DNA from: CAWCUZ01 sp963798795
Lineage (GTDB): Bacteria; Acidobacteriota; Vicinamibacteria; Vicinamibacterales; SCN-69-37
DNA length: 64,000 bases
Direction: 5' to 3'
NCBI GenBank assembly: GCA_963798795.1
Contig: CAWCUZ010000001.1
Location: 2,648,646 to 2,712,645, forward strand
Shown: piece after piece, positions 43,714-51,898 of the stretch
Position numbering within the stretch: the first letter of the stretch is position 1
How the letters are laid out: each line of letters begins with the position of its first letter
Translations under genes and position numbers: made by a program
Notes under the pieces: model-generated
The model's database searches: none
What the model was told of the DNA's origin: nothing
The model's input: the letters and a program-made list of their open reading frames with translations, nothing else

Positions 43714-44547
43714 ATGCTCGAATCCATGGCCAATCTCGAGCAGACGCGGCAGGCCTGGGAGAAGCACGCCGAGGGCTACGACCGCGCCCTCACCGCTGCC
43801 GACATGCGGGCGGCCGAAGCGGCGCTCCGGATGGTGCAGGTCGGTCCCGGCACCCGACTCCTCGACATTGCGGCCGGGCCCGGCGCCGTCAGCATTCCGG
43901 CGGCCCGTCTGGGCGCCGAAGTGCTCGCCGTCGACTACGCGCGGGCGATGGTCGAGCTCCTGTCGCGCAAGGCGCAGGAGCTGGGACTCGACAACCTGCA
44001 CACCCGCCTGATGGATGGCACGGCGCTGGAGCTGGAGGATGACAGCTTCGACGTGGCGTGCTCCGAGCTGGGCATCATGTTGTTTCCCGACCGGGCGAAG
44101 GGACTGCGCGAGATGGCACGCGTGGTCGCGCCGGGTGGAAGCGGCGTCATGGTGACCCTCGGCCCGCCCGAGCGGGTGCCGGTCATCGCGCTGTTCTTCG
44201 AGGCCATGGTGAAGACGGTGCCCGGGTTCGAGCCGCCGCGCGACTCGCCGCTGTTCTGCCTGAGGGAGCTCGACGTGCTCCAGCGGGAATTGCAGCAGGC
44301 TGGCTTTCACGATGTCCTGGTGGAAACGTTCGAGACCCGGCTGACTGTCGAATCGGCCGAGCGGCTCTGGGATGTCGTTCTGGATGGCGCACCCGCAATC
44401 GCGGGTCTGATGCAGCGCGTTCCTGAACCGCGGCGCCGGGCCGTCCGCGTCGAGCTGGTCGACCGGGCGCGCGCCCGCTTCGGCCACGCGTCGCCCATGA
44501 CGCTGCCCATGACGTTCAACATCGGCGTCGGCACGAAGCCGTCATAG
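43714..44547 (+). CDS. Class I SAM-dependent methyltransferase
   Basis: The product has 277 residues from ATG at 43714; ATG at 43726 is an alternative. Motif I is LLDIAAGPGAVSIPAA, followed by the acidic residue in AVDYARAMV that contacts the SAM ribose. The post-motif DDSFDVACSELGIMLFPD and EMARVVAPGGSGVMVTLGPP match UbiE/Methyltransf_11-type enzymes. The acceptor is not predictable; the C-terminal third is a variable cap domain. It lies between two copies of the hairpin repeat, which probably make it a single-gene transcription unit. Confidence 0.88.
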   Translation: MLESMANLEQTRQAWEKHAEGYDRALTAADMRAAEAALRMVQVGPGTRLLDIAAGPGAVSIPAARLGAEVLAVDYARAMVELLSRKAQELGLDNLHTRLMDGTALELEDDSFDVACSELGIMLFPDRAKGLREMARVVAPGGSGVMVTLGPPERVPVIALFFEAMVKTVPGFEPPRDSPLFCLRELDVLQRELQQAGFHDVLVETFETRLTVESAERLWDVVLDGAPAIAGLMQRVPEPRRRAVRVELVDRARARFGHASPMTLPMTFNIGVGTKPS

Positions 44548-44558
44548 TCACGCGACGC

Positions 44559-44609
44559 GCCCGGGGCTGAAGCCCCGGGCCTCCATCAGATCTCCCGGGC
44601 CTCCATCAG
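44559..44609. repeat. GC-rich hairpin repeat, copy 4, overlapping a stop codon
   Basis: A perfect 10-bp stem GCCCGGGGCT-GA-AGCCCCGGGC (44559-44580) followed by the 15-mer CCCGGGCCTCCATCA twice (44575-44589 and 44594-44608). The second copy supplies the stop codon (44606-44608) of the convergent decarboxylase subunit gene. Likely terminator for both flanking genes. Confidence 0.85.
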
Positions 44610-45181
44610 GCTTCTGTACTCCCGATCGCGTTCATGAACCGCTGCTTGATGCACACGCAGTCGAGCGGCGGCTTCGTCGACGGTGTGGATTCGTCCACCT
44701 TGGCCACGATGACCCACGGCCCCGGCTCGCGGCGTGCTCGAGCCACGGCGCCGTTCAGCTCGTCCGGCGTGCGAACCGTCAGCGCCTGGTCGATCCCGAG
44801 CGCGCGGGCCGCCGCCGCCAGATCGGCGCCGTGCGCGGTCGCCGAGGCCTGCCCGCCCGTCGTGCCGTAGCCTTCGTTATCCCAGACGATCACGACGAGT
44901 CCGGCGGGCCGGCGCCAGCCGATCGTGGCGAGCGATCCGAGGTTCATCAGCAGCGAGCCGTCGCCGTCGATCACGAACACGCGCAGGTCCGGGCGCGCCA
45001 GCGCGAGCCCCAGCCCGATGGACGATGCCAGGCCCATGCTGCCCCACGTGTAGAAGTTGGCCGCGCGATCGCCCGCTGCGTACAAGTCGTAGGCCGGATG
45101 GCCCAGGCTGGCGATCGCCGGCGTGGCCGGCTCATCCGCGAGGGCTGCGACGATGAGACGCGTGGCGTCGAGTCTGGTCAC
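44606..45181 (-). CDS. TPP-dependent decarboxylase beta subunit (sulfopyruvate/phosphonopyruvate decarboxylase-like)
   Basis: The product has 191 residues from GTG at 45181, which overlaps the alpha subunit stop (GTGA). The cofactor-binding half of a ThDP enzyme is seen: GSMGLASSIGLGLALARPD, then VIDGDGSLLMNLGSLATI and VWDNEGYGTTGGQ, i.e. the GDG...N motif that binds Mg-pyrophosphate. The C-terminus is short and its stop lies inside a repeat element. Split subunits of this kind decarboxylate 3-sulfopyruvate or phosphonopyruvate; without ComABC or phosphonate genes nearby the substrate cannot be assigned. Confidence 0.85.
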   Translation of the reverse strand: MTRLDATRLIVAALADEPATPAIASLGHPAYDLYAAGDRAANFYTWGSMGLASSIGLGLALARPDLRVFVIDGDGSLLMNLGSLATIGWRRPAGLVVIVWDNEGYGTTGGQASATAHGADLAAAARALGIDQALTVRTPDELNGAVARARREPGPWVIVAKVDESTPSTKPPLDCVCIKQRFMNAIGSTEA

Positions 45182-45753
45182 GCGCGCTTCCCCGCGGACG
45201 GCTCGGCCGCCGTGATCCGACGCGGCAGCAGGCACGCCGTTGTCTGCCGCGTGCCGAACGCCGTACGCCCGAGCAGCGAGACACTGGCCTCAATCGTCTC
45301 CGGCGATGCGACGGTCTCGTGGGGAATCCCGAGCGCATCCAGAATCGGCGCGGTCGCCCGGCCCATCGGGATTTGCGCCGCGTTCCACTCCCCCGCGTCC
45401 CCGCGCATGCTGACGATGAGGAGCAGAGGGATCTGATACGCGGTCACGAGCGACGCCAGCGCGTTGACCGCGTTGCCGAGCCCGCTCGACTGCAGCATCA
45501 CGGTCGGCCGCGCGCCGCCGAGGTACATCCCGGCCGCAATCCCCATGGCTTCTTCCTCGCGGGTGGCGAGCGTCGTCTCGATGTCCGGATAGTCGGCGCG
45601 CAAGGTCGCGAGGACCGATGACAGCGGATTGTCCGGCACGTACACGACCTGCCGGCTGCCGGCGGCATGGAGGCCCGCGCAGACACCGCGCGCCCACGCC
45701 GGAACGAGCCATGACGCTGAGGACGTCGTCCCGGCCATCCGATCAGCCACCAT
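45178..45753 (-). CDS. TPP-dependent decarboxylase alpha subunit (sulfopyruvate/phosphonopyruvate decarboxylase-like)
   Basis: The product has 191 residues from ATG at 45753; ATG at 45738 is an alternative that avoids overlap with the upstream gene stop. It is the pyrimidine-binding half: VVYVPDNPLSSVLATL, then TLATREEEAMGIAAGMYLGG with the catalytic Glu that activates the thiazolium cofactor, and VMLQSSGLGNAVNALASLV and LLLIVSMRGDAGEWN. It pairs with the beta subunit gene through a four-base overlap. Homologues include ComD and the N-terminal half of phosphonopyruvate decarboxylase. Confidence 0.83.
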   Translation of the reverse strand: MVADRMAGTTSSASWLVPAWARGVCAGLHAAGSRQVVYVPDNPLSSVLATLRADYPDIETTLATREEEAMGIAAGMYLGGARPTVMLQSSGLGNAVNALASLVTAYQIPLLLIVSMRGDAGEWNAAQIPMGRATAPILDALGIPHETVASPETIEASVSLLGRTAFGTRQTTACLLPRRITAAEPSAGKRA

Positions 45754-46201
45754 ATCCGCGCGCGATCCGGAAGCTGCCGTTCCACTCGGCGCCATCGCCG
45801 CTCCTGATGCCGTGCTGCGCCGAACCGGCGTAGCCGTTCTGGCCCGGCAGCACCGTGATCCGAACGTAGCCCTGCTCCCCGAGCTTCAGCCTGAGGACCC
45901 ACGGCTGCGGAGCCCGCTCGATCTGAAAGCTGCCCTGCCATTCGCCGTACACCTGGCTCGTGACCCCGTTGCGGCTCACCCCCTGCTGCAGCAGCTCGAG
46001 CTGCTGGATCACGGCGGCGCGGCGCGCGTCCCGATCGGCGGTGTACGCGTCCAGCACGCGCTGCGCGTCAACCGGCAGCACCGCCGGCGGAAAAGGCTTG
46101 GAGGCCGTTTGGGGCGTCGACGCCGCCGCCGGGGGAGGCGGCGGACCGCTCTGCGGCAACAGCACGGCCAGAACACCGGCGGCGGCCAGTCGCGGGATCA
46201 T
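45743..46201 (-). CDS. Exported protein of unknown function
   Basis: The product has 152 residues from ATG at 46201. Residues 1-20 are a signal peptide (MIPRLAAAGVLAVLLPQS), followed by a Pro/Ala-rich linker, a helix (DAYTADRDARRAAVIQQLEL) and a beta-rich C-terminal half (QVYGEWQGSFQIERAPQPW, EWNGSFRIARG). A strong sigma-70-type promoter lies so close upstream that the mRNA would have almost no leader. Its stop overlaps or abuts the start of the decarboxylase alpha subunit gene, so it heads that operon. No family recognised. Confidence 0.65.
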   Translation of the reverse strand: MIPRLAAAGVLAVLLPQSGPPPPPAAASTPQTASKPFPPAVLPVDAQRVLDAYTADRDARRAAVIQQLELLQQGVSRNGVTSQVYGEWQGSFQIERAPQPWVLRLKLGEQGYVRITVLPGQNGYAGSAQHGIRSGDGAEWNGSFRIARGYGG

Positions 46202-46210
46202 CCTTGCCGG

Positions 46211-46239
46211 ATTATAGCGAGGCGCCGAGAATCTGTCGG
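46211..46239 (-). promoter_or_regulatory. Sigma-70-type promoter, CCGACA-N17-TATAAT
   Basis: On the minus strand a perfect TATAAT (46211-46216) is preceded by 17 bases and CCGACA (46234-46239). The expected transcription start is only about three bases upstream of the ATG at 46201, implying a leaderless or near-leaderless mRNA. A perfect -10 box is rare in this GC-rich window. Confidence 0.6.
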
Positions 46240-46240
46240 A

Positions 46241-47062
46241 ATGGTCGTTGTACTCGTCCTGGCCGTCGGGCTGCTGGGAATCGCGGTCGAGATGCTCGCG
46301 AGCCATCTCACGCATGCCCTCTCCGGGTACCAGGTCGTGTGGACGCGCTACGGCGTCCATCTTCTGTTCATGTGGCTGGTCATCCGCCCGCGGGTGGGTT
46401 CCACCATGGTGCGCACGGCGCGACCGCTTCGGCAGATCGCCCACGGCGCCTGCATGATCGGCATGCCCGTCTGCTACCTGGTCACCCTGGGTCGCGTATC
46501 GGCGACCGAATCCGCACTGTGGTTCTGGACGACGCCGTTCGCGCTGCTCGTGCTGGCGCTCGGAAGCCGCGAAGGCCGGGGCCTGAAACCCTGGCTGGCG
46601 GCGGCCATCGGCTTTGCGGGCGTGGTCCTGATCGGGCACCCTCCGTTCCACCTGCACCGCGCGCTGCTGGGCCCGATTGGGACCGGCGCGTTCTTCGCGC
46701 TGTACCTTCGCCTCACGCGCGACATGCACGACGAGCCGCTGATGACCACGTTGTTCTACACGGCGGCGACGGTCTTCGTGCCATTCACGCTGCTGATGCC
46801 GTTCGTCTGGCACTGGCCGGCGCTTCACGACTGGGCCGTGCTCACCGGCATCGGCCTCTCCGGCTGGCTGTGGCTGTTCTTCCTGGACAAGCTCACCGCC
46901 GCCGCTCCGCTGGCGACGATCGCGCCTGTGCTGTATCTGGAGGTGCTTCTCACGCCGCTCCTGTCCGCCCTCACCTCGGGCGCACTGCCCGGGCGATCTG
47001 CGCTCCTTGGATCGGGTGTGATCGTGGCGGGGGCTCTGGTCGCGCTCGTGCGGCGGCGTTGA
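46241..47062 (+). CDS. EamA-family (DMT superfamily) transporter
   Basis: The product has 273 residues with about ten hydrophobic segments in two EamA halves. Features: an early SGYQVVWTRYGVHLLFMW, SATESALWFWTTPFALLVLAL (end of the first half), then GPIGTGAFFALYLRLTRD and APVLYLEVLLTPLLSAL. These are typical of drug/metabolite exporters such as RhaT/YdcZ relatives. Substrate unknown. It is divergent from the exported protein gene and ends directly against the convergent third ADOP permease gene with no gap. Confidence 0.87.
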   Translation: MVVVLVLAVGLLGIAVEMLASHLTHALSGYQVVWTRYGVHLLFMWLVIRPRVGSTMVRTARPLRQIAHGACMIGMPVCYLVTLGRVSATESALWFWTTPFALLVLALGSREGRGLKPWLAAAIGFAGVVLIGHPPFHLHRALLGPIGTGAFFALYLRLTRDMHDEPLMTTLFYTAATVFVPFTLLMPFVWHWPALHDWAVLTGIGLSGWLWLFFLDKLTAAAPLATIAPVLYLEVLLTPLLSALTSGALPGRSALLGSGVIVAGALVALVRRR

Positions 47063-49672
47063 TCACTCCGCTCGCAGCGCATCCGCCGGCCGGACCCGCA
47101 GCGCGCGCCGGAGCGGCGCCCCCGTCGCGGCCAGACCGGCAGCCACCAGCAGGATGACGACCAGCGGCAGGGTCCAGGGCCCGCCGTCACCCAGACGCGA
47201 CGCGAACATCCCCCGCATGCCGAGCGAGGCGACCGCCAGCGCCACGCCCGTGACGCCGCCGCACGCCACCTGCCAGGCCGCTCGGCCCACGATGCTGCGC
47301 AGAATCCGCGCCGTCGACGCGCCCAGCGCGACGCGAATCCCGATCTCGCGCGTCCGGCGCGCGACCGCCAGCGCCATCATCGCGTAGACGCCCGCCAGCG
47401 CGAGCACCAGCGTGACCGCGCCGATGCCCGCCAGCGCCACCGAAAACCATTTGAACGCCACGCGGTCGTCGGTGCCGACGTCCTCCAGCCGCTCCACGCG
47501 GTTCAGCACGGTCTGCGGGTCGAGTGCCAGCAGCGTGCGTCGCAGCGGCGCGGCGTACTCCAGTGGATCGCCGGTCACGCGCATTGCGAGGTACACGACG
47601 TGCGTGTCCGGACCGAGTGGCACGTAGTAGCCCGCGGCGAGCGAGGGGTCACCGACGCTGATCCCGAGATCCGGCACCACGCCGACGACCTCGCGCCACG
47701 AGGCGCTTCCGCTTTCCACCCTCAGCCGCCGGCCCACCGGCGACGCGCCGTGGAAGAACTTCTGTACGAATGACTCGTTGACCACGGCGACCGGCGCGGC
47801 GTTCGGGGCGGAGTCGGCGGCGACCAACAGGCGGCCGGCCAGGGGCCGGGCATCGAGCGCGCCGAAAAAGCCCGACGACACTTCGACTGACGGCGCCAGC
47901 CTCGTCGCCGGTGCGGGTTCGCCGCGTGAGGCGTCCACCTCGACGCGCGCGGCGGGCGGACTGTGGCGCGGCAGCGCGGTCGCGAGGCCGGCGGCAATGA
48001 CGCCCGGCAGCGCCCGCACCGCGGATTCCACGTCGTCCGCGGTGAGGGCGATCCGCCGGCCCGAGCCGCTGGCCGGCTTGATGGCATCGATCGACAGGTT
48101 TGTCGTCAGGACGTTCGCGGGCAGCGGCAGGGCCTGCCCCGTGTAGTCCGCGAATCCCTGTCGGAAGATGGCCGCGCCGTGCAGCATCACGATCGACAGC
48201 GCGATCTGGACCACCACCATCACGGCCGCGGCCCGACCGAACCGCATATCGCTGGCGCGGCCGCCGCCGCCCTGCAGGTGCGCGGCGAGGTCTCGCCGCG
48301 TGGCGCGCAGCGCCGGCCAGACGCCGGCGACCAGTGTGGCCGCCAGGGTCGCACCCACGACGAACAGCTTTGTCGTGAGCCCGCCGGTGAAGTCCACCCA
48401 GAACGGCAGCTCGTCCATCGTGTTGAACTGCCGCAGCGCGGCCGCCGCCGCGAAGCCGCCAATCACGGCCGCAATCCCGGCGACGAGCAGCACCTCCACG
48501 AAGACCTGGGCGATCAGACGCCGTCTCGACGCGCCCAACGCGCTGCGCAGCGCGAATTCGCGCGATCGGCCGAATGAGCGGACGAGAATCAGGTTGCCGA
48601 CGTTGGCGGCGATGACGAGCAGCACCGCGACGACCATGCCGATGACCATCGTCGCCAGCGCGGCGCCCTGGGGGCCCAGGTCCGTGAACGTGGTCACCTC
48701 GAACCGGACGCCGCCACCGGCCGGGTCGTCCGTTGCGAGCGATGGCGCGATGGCGCCGAGTTGATCCTGCGCCATCGCCAGCGATCGGCCCGGAGCGAGA
48801 ACGCCGAACAGGCGCGTGCCGGACTCGGGACGGGATCGACCCGTGCGAAAGCCCTCGTCGATCGGCAGCCAGATGTCCGGCGTGTTCGGGAATTCGAACG
48901 CGTCCGGCACCACGCCGACGATGGTGCGCGTCACGTCGCCGACACGAATGGTGGCGCGGAGCGCCGCGTCGCCCGATCCGAACGTGCGGTCGCGGAAGGC
49001 CGCGCGGATCATGCAGACGGCCGGTGCGCCGGCCGCGCCGTCGCTCTCGGTCAGGAGCCGGCCCTGCACCGGCGTGTACGGCAGATACTGAAGCGCGCGG
49101 GGTGTGATACCGGCCGTCGTCGCGATCCGCACGTCGCCCGATGGCAGCCTGACGTTCTCGCGGCTGCCCGATACACCGCCGATGTAGTCGAACGTCGTCG
49201 CGCGCGCCACGAGCGTGCGGGCGCCGTCGGCGGTGAGGCGCGCGGGCGTCCGCTCCGGACCGTCGAAGGCCTGGACGAGCACGAAGCGGTCGCCGCCATC
49301 GAACGGGAGGCGGCTGAAGAGCACCACGTCCATGAACGCGAACCCGACGGTCGCGAGCGCGATGCCGACGGTGAGCGAGACGAGCGCCGTCAACGTCAGC
49401 ACGGGCTGGCGGAGCATGAGCCGAAGGCCCAGCCTCGCGTCCGTCGCGTGGACCAGGGCGCCCGAACGCGATCGCGTCCAGCCCCGCGCGCGGGCGGCGA
49501 CGAGCGCGCGCGCGATGACCACCGCTTCGAGGCAGGTCCCCACCCACGCCGACACCCCGCCGCGGGTGCGCCGGCGACGATACGACTCTTCGAGGTCGCC
49601 GAGGAGGTCATCGCGCTGCCGGGCCGGCGAGGCCAGGCGGACCAGCACTCGCGCAAACCGCGGCGCCCTCAT
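47063..49672 (-). CDS. ADOP-family ABC transporter permease (FtsX/MacB-like)
   Basis: The product has 869 residues from ATG at 49672, overlapping the PadR stop (ATGA). The N-terminus carries the permease-associated segment RQRDDLLGDLEESYRRRRTR. Then come a TM helix and MacB periplasmic domain (VVPDAFEFPNTPDIWLPID), the first FtsX core (LLVIAANVGNLILVRSFGR), and the second half (VVNESFVQKFFHGASPVGRR; LAVARRTREIGIRVALGAS), ending VRPADALRAE. Intact. No ATPase is adjacent. The gene is convergent with EamA and coupled to its own PadR repressor. Confidence 0.9.
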   Translation of the reverse strand: MRAPRFARVLVRLASPARQRDDLLGDLEESYRRRRTRGGVSAWVGTCLEAVVIARALVAARARGWTRSRSGALVHATDARLGLRLMLRQPVLTLTALVSLTVGIALATVGFAFMDVVLFSRLPFDGGDRFVLVQAFDGPERTPARLTADGARTLVARATTFDYIGGVSGSRENVRLPSGDVRIATTAGITPRALQYLPYTPVQGRLLTESDGAAGAPAVCMIRAAFRDRTFGSGDAALRATIRVGDVTRTIVGVVPDAFEFPNTPDIWLPIDEGFRTGRSRPESGTRLFGVLAPGRSLAMAQDQLGAIAPSLATDDPAGGGVRFEVTTFTDLGPQGAALATMVIGMVVAVLLVIAANVGNLILVRSFGRSREFALRSALGASRRRLIAQVFVEVLLVAGIAAVIGGFAAAAALRQFNTMDELPFWVDFTGGLTTKLFVVGATLAATLVAGVWPALRATRRDLAAHLQGGGGRASDMRFGRAAAVMVVVQIALSIVMLHGAAIFRQGFADYTGQALPLPANVLTTNLSIDAIKPASGSGRRIALTADDVESAVRALPGVIAAGLATALPRHSPPAARVEVDASRGEPAPATRLAPSVEVSSGFFGALDARPLAGRLLVAADSAPNAAPVAVVNESFVQKFFHGASPVGRRLRVESGSASWREVVGVVPDLGISVGDPSLAAGYYVPLGPDTHVVYLAMRVTGDPLEYAAPLRRTLLALDPQTVLNRVERLEDVGTDDRVAFKWFSVALAGIGAVTLVLALAGVYAMMALAVARRTREIGIRVALGASTARILRSIVGRAAWQVACGGVTGVALAVASLGMRGMFASRLGDGGPWTLPLVVILLVAAGLAATGAPLRRALRVRPADALRAE

Positions 49673-50019
49673 CGCTCCTCCAGCTTCGCGCCGAGGCCCA
49701 GCCACATCTGCAGCAGCGCCTGTCGGGACGCGCGGACGGCCGCCAGCCCCGCGCGCTCCACCCGGACGTACCGCCGCGCCTTGCCGCCCCGCTCCGGGAC
49801 CGGCTCGCCCAGCCGCGTCGAAACGAGCCCCTTCTCTTCGAGACGCTGCAACGTGATGTAGACGGCGGCTCGATGAATCTCGCGGCCCGTCCGCTCGCGA
49901 ATCTCGTCCACGATCGACACCGCGTAAGCCTGCGCCTCGCCCAGCCGCACGCAGGCGAGCAGCACCAGCAGCTCGAACTCGCCCAGCGTCTCCTTAGTTT
50001 GCGTTCGCGCGCGGCGCAT
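49669..50019 (-). CDS. PadR-family transcriptional repressor (ADOP-linked)
   Basis: The product has 116 residues from ATG at 50019. LGEFELLVLLACVRLGEAQ and AYAVSIVDEIRERTGREI form the first helices, HRAAVYITLQRLEEKGLV the recognition helix, and KARRYVRVERAGLAAV the wing. It overlaps the permease gene by four bases. Upstream lies an A/T-rich stretch with TACA-T-TGTA, a candidate operator, overlapping a minus-strand TACAAT. Confidence 0.92.
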   Translation of the reverse strand: MRRARTQTKETLGEFELLVLLACVRLGEAQAYAVSIVDEIRERTGREIHRAAVYITLQRLEEKGLVSTRLGEPVPERGGKARRYVRVERAGLAAVRASRQALLQMWLGLGAKLEER

Positions 50020-50045
50020 GACCCATCCGCCTGATCTTGAAGGGA

Positions 50046-50054
50046 TACATTGTA
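50046..50054 (-). promoter_or_regulatory. Candidate PadR operator, TACA-T-TGTA
   Basis: A perfect 9-bp palindrome, 26 bases upstream of the third PadR start, within an A/T-rich patch. The right part reads TACAAT on the minus strand and may be the -10 box, so repressor binding there would block RNA polymerase. Confidence 0.45.
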
Positions 50055-50119
50055 ACTATAATCCATCTACGACAGGCGGGCGCCCGTGGTTCCCCCGATA
50101 CGCGCAGCGGCGCCGGCCG

Positions 50120-51121
50120 CTATCGCCGCAGCGGATCGGCGATCACTCCCTCACTCGTGATCCTGACGGGCCGGATCGCGCCGTCCGCGTCGAACTCCAT
50201 CCGGTCGATGCACACGACACGGTGATTGCGATCGGTCTCCCCGAGCGGCCGCCGATGATAGACGATGTACCAGTTCGGCGAGCCCGGGGCGTGCAGGACG
50301 GCGTGGTGGCCGGCGCCGGTCGCGACCGACGGGTCCTGCTGGAGGATCTTCCCCACGCGCTCGAACGGCCCCAAGGGAGATGACCCGATGGCGTACGCGA
50401 CCGCGTAGTTCGGCCCCGTCCAGCCGCCCTCCGACCACATGAAGTAGTACTTCCCGTCCTTCTTGAACATGAAGGAGCCTTCCACGTAGCCCTGCGGCGT
50501 GATCTCCTTGAACGTCGTGCTGTCGGCGAACGGCACGAAGCCCGTGAAGTCGTCGTTCAGCTTTGCCACGTTGCAGTGCCGCCAGCCGCCGTAGATCAGA
50601 TAGTACGTGCCGTCGTCATCCTTGAAGACGAATGGATCGATCGGCTGCGCGCCGTTGTGGAACTTGTCGATGATCGGACGGCCGAGGTCGTCGGTGAACG
50701 GGCCACCGGGATGGTCCGCGCGCGCGATGCCGAGGCCGCCGGCCTGCTGGTCGTTCTGGATGTCGTTCGCGCCGAAGAACAGGTAGTAGTGGCCGTCGCG
50801 CTCGACGATGGAGGGTGCCCAGACGGCGCGATGAGCCCACGCCACGTTCGCGATATCGAGGGCGTGCGGGTGCTTCGTCCAGGTGACGAGGTCCGGCGAC
50901 GAGAACGCGTCGAAGAACGTCTGTTCCCCGTACGGCGCCGAGTAGGTGGGATAAATCCAGTACTCGCCCTCGAAGATGCGCGCCTCCGGGTCGGCGTACC
51001 AGCCGGACAGGATCGGATTGCCGGAGCGCGGCGTCTGGCCGGCGGCCGATGCGCCGCCCGCGACGACCACTCCGGCCCCGAGCGCCGTCTTGAGGATGAA
51101 CTCGCGCCTCGTCAGGCTCAT
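50120..51121 (-). CDS. Glycoside hydrolase family 43 protein with Tat signal
   Basis: The product has 333 residues. The N-terminus MSLTRREFILKTALGAG is a twin-arginine signal, so it is exported folded. The five-bladed propeller of GH43 shows the three acidic catalytic residues in context: Asp in GWYADPEARIFEGEYWIYPT (base), Asp in PIDPFVFKDDDGTYYLIYGG (pKa modulator) and Glu in YVEGSFMFKKDGKYYFMWSE (acid). GH43 enzymes act on arabinan, xylan or related plant glycans. It stands alone between the PadR and DinB genes, with no transporter or other carbohydrate gene nearby. Confidence 0.92.
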   Translation of the reverse strand: MSLTRREFILKTALGAGVVVAGGASAAGQTPRSGNPILSGWYADPEARIFEGEYWIYPTYSAPYGEQTFFDAFSSPDLVTWTKHPHALDIANVAWAHRAVWAPSIVERDGHYYLFFGANDIQNDQQAGGLGIARADHPGGPFTDDLGRPIIDKFHNGAQPIDPFVFKDDDGTYYLIYGGWRHCNVAKLNDDFTGFVPFADSTTFKEITPQGYVEGSFMFKKDGKYYFMWSEGGWTGPNYAVAYAIGSSPLGPFERVGKILQQDPSVATGAGHHAVLHAPGSPNWYIVYHRRPLGETDRNHRVVCIDRMEFDADGAIRPVRITSEGVIADPLRR

Positions 51122-51258
51122 GCGCGGATTCTACGCCCTGTCTCACGCCTCGTCGTGCGTCCGCTGCAGGTCCTGGCCGAACGGCCACAAACCTGTTCGA
51201 CATCCCGCCCTGTGGCGACCAGTTGCGAGACCGGCGCTCGTCCGGGCAGACTGGGCCC

Positions 51259-51789
51259 ATGCAGCCGACGCCCGCTGCCACTCCCCTGTCCGACGCTTCC
51301 GCCCGCGCGACCCTGAGGCACCTCGTCGCCACGCTGGCCTATCGCGCCGCCAAGGTCCTCCGCGACGTCTCCTCCGACTTTCCGACGATGTCCTTCGGGT
51401 CGGCGAGCCGGCGACCCGTTCAGATCCTGGCGCACATGGCGGACCTGATGGCGTGGGGTGTCACGCTCGCGCAGGGCGACTACAAATGGACCGCGGCCGG
51501 CTCCGGCGACTGGAACGCGGAAGTACAGCGGTTCTTTGCCGGCCTCGAGGCGCTGGACCGTGAGCTCGCGACCGACGGCCCGTTCAAGGGCTCGATCGAA
51601 AGACTGATCCAGGGCCCGCTCGCCGATGCGCTGACGCACGTCGGGCAGCTCGCGATGCTGCGCGGCCTGTCGGGCGCGCCGGTCCGCCCGGAAAGCTACG
51701 CCCGCGCCGACATCGTCGTCGGCCGGGTCGGCCCGGACCAGGCGCCGCCGGGCCGCGAGTTCGACGGCGACGCCAGCGAGCGGCGCTAG
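51259..51789 (+). CDS. DinB-family protein
   Basis: The product has 176 residues from ATG at 51259. Helical-bundle features: LVATLAYRAAKVLRDV, RRPVQILAHMADLMAWG (first metal-site His in LAHMADL), then GPLADALTHVGQLAMLRGL (second site His). These match a DinB/DUF1993-like bundle with metal-binding histidines. Substrate unknown. It is a single gene, divergent from GH43, and precedes the fourth ADOP permease by 109 bases. Confidence 0.8.
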   Translation: MQPTPAATPLSDASARATLRHLVATLAYRAAKVLRDVSSDFPTMSFGSASRRPVQILAHMADLMAWGVTLAQGDYKWTAAGSGDWNAEVQRFFAGLEALDRELATDGPFKGSIERLIQGPLADALTHVGQLAMLRGLSGAPVRPESYARADIVVGRVGPDQAPPGREFDGDASERR

Positions 51790-51898
51790 CTTCGCGCGTT
51801 TCTGGACACTCCCCGCCGCAACCGGCCGGTCCCGAATCTGGGACGGATCACGCCGGACTCGGGGGATTTCGTCCGTAGCCGCACGGCGCAGCGCTGGC

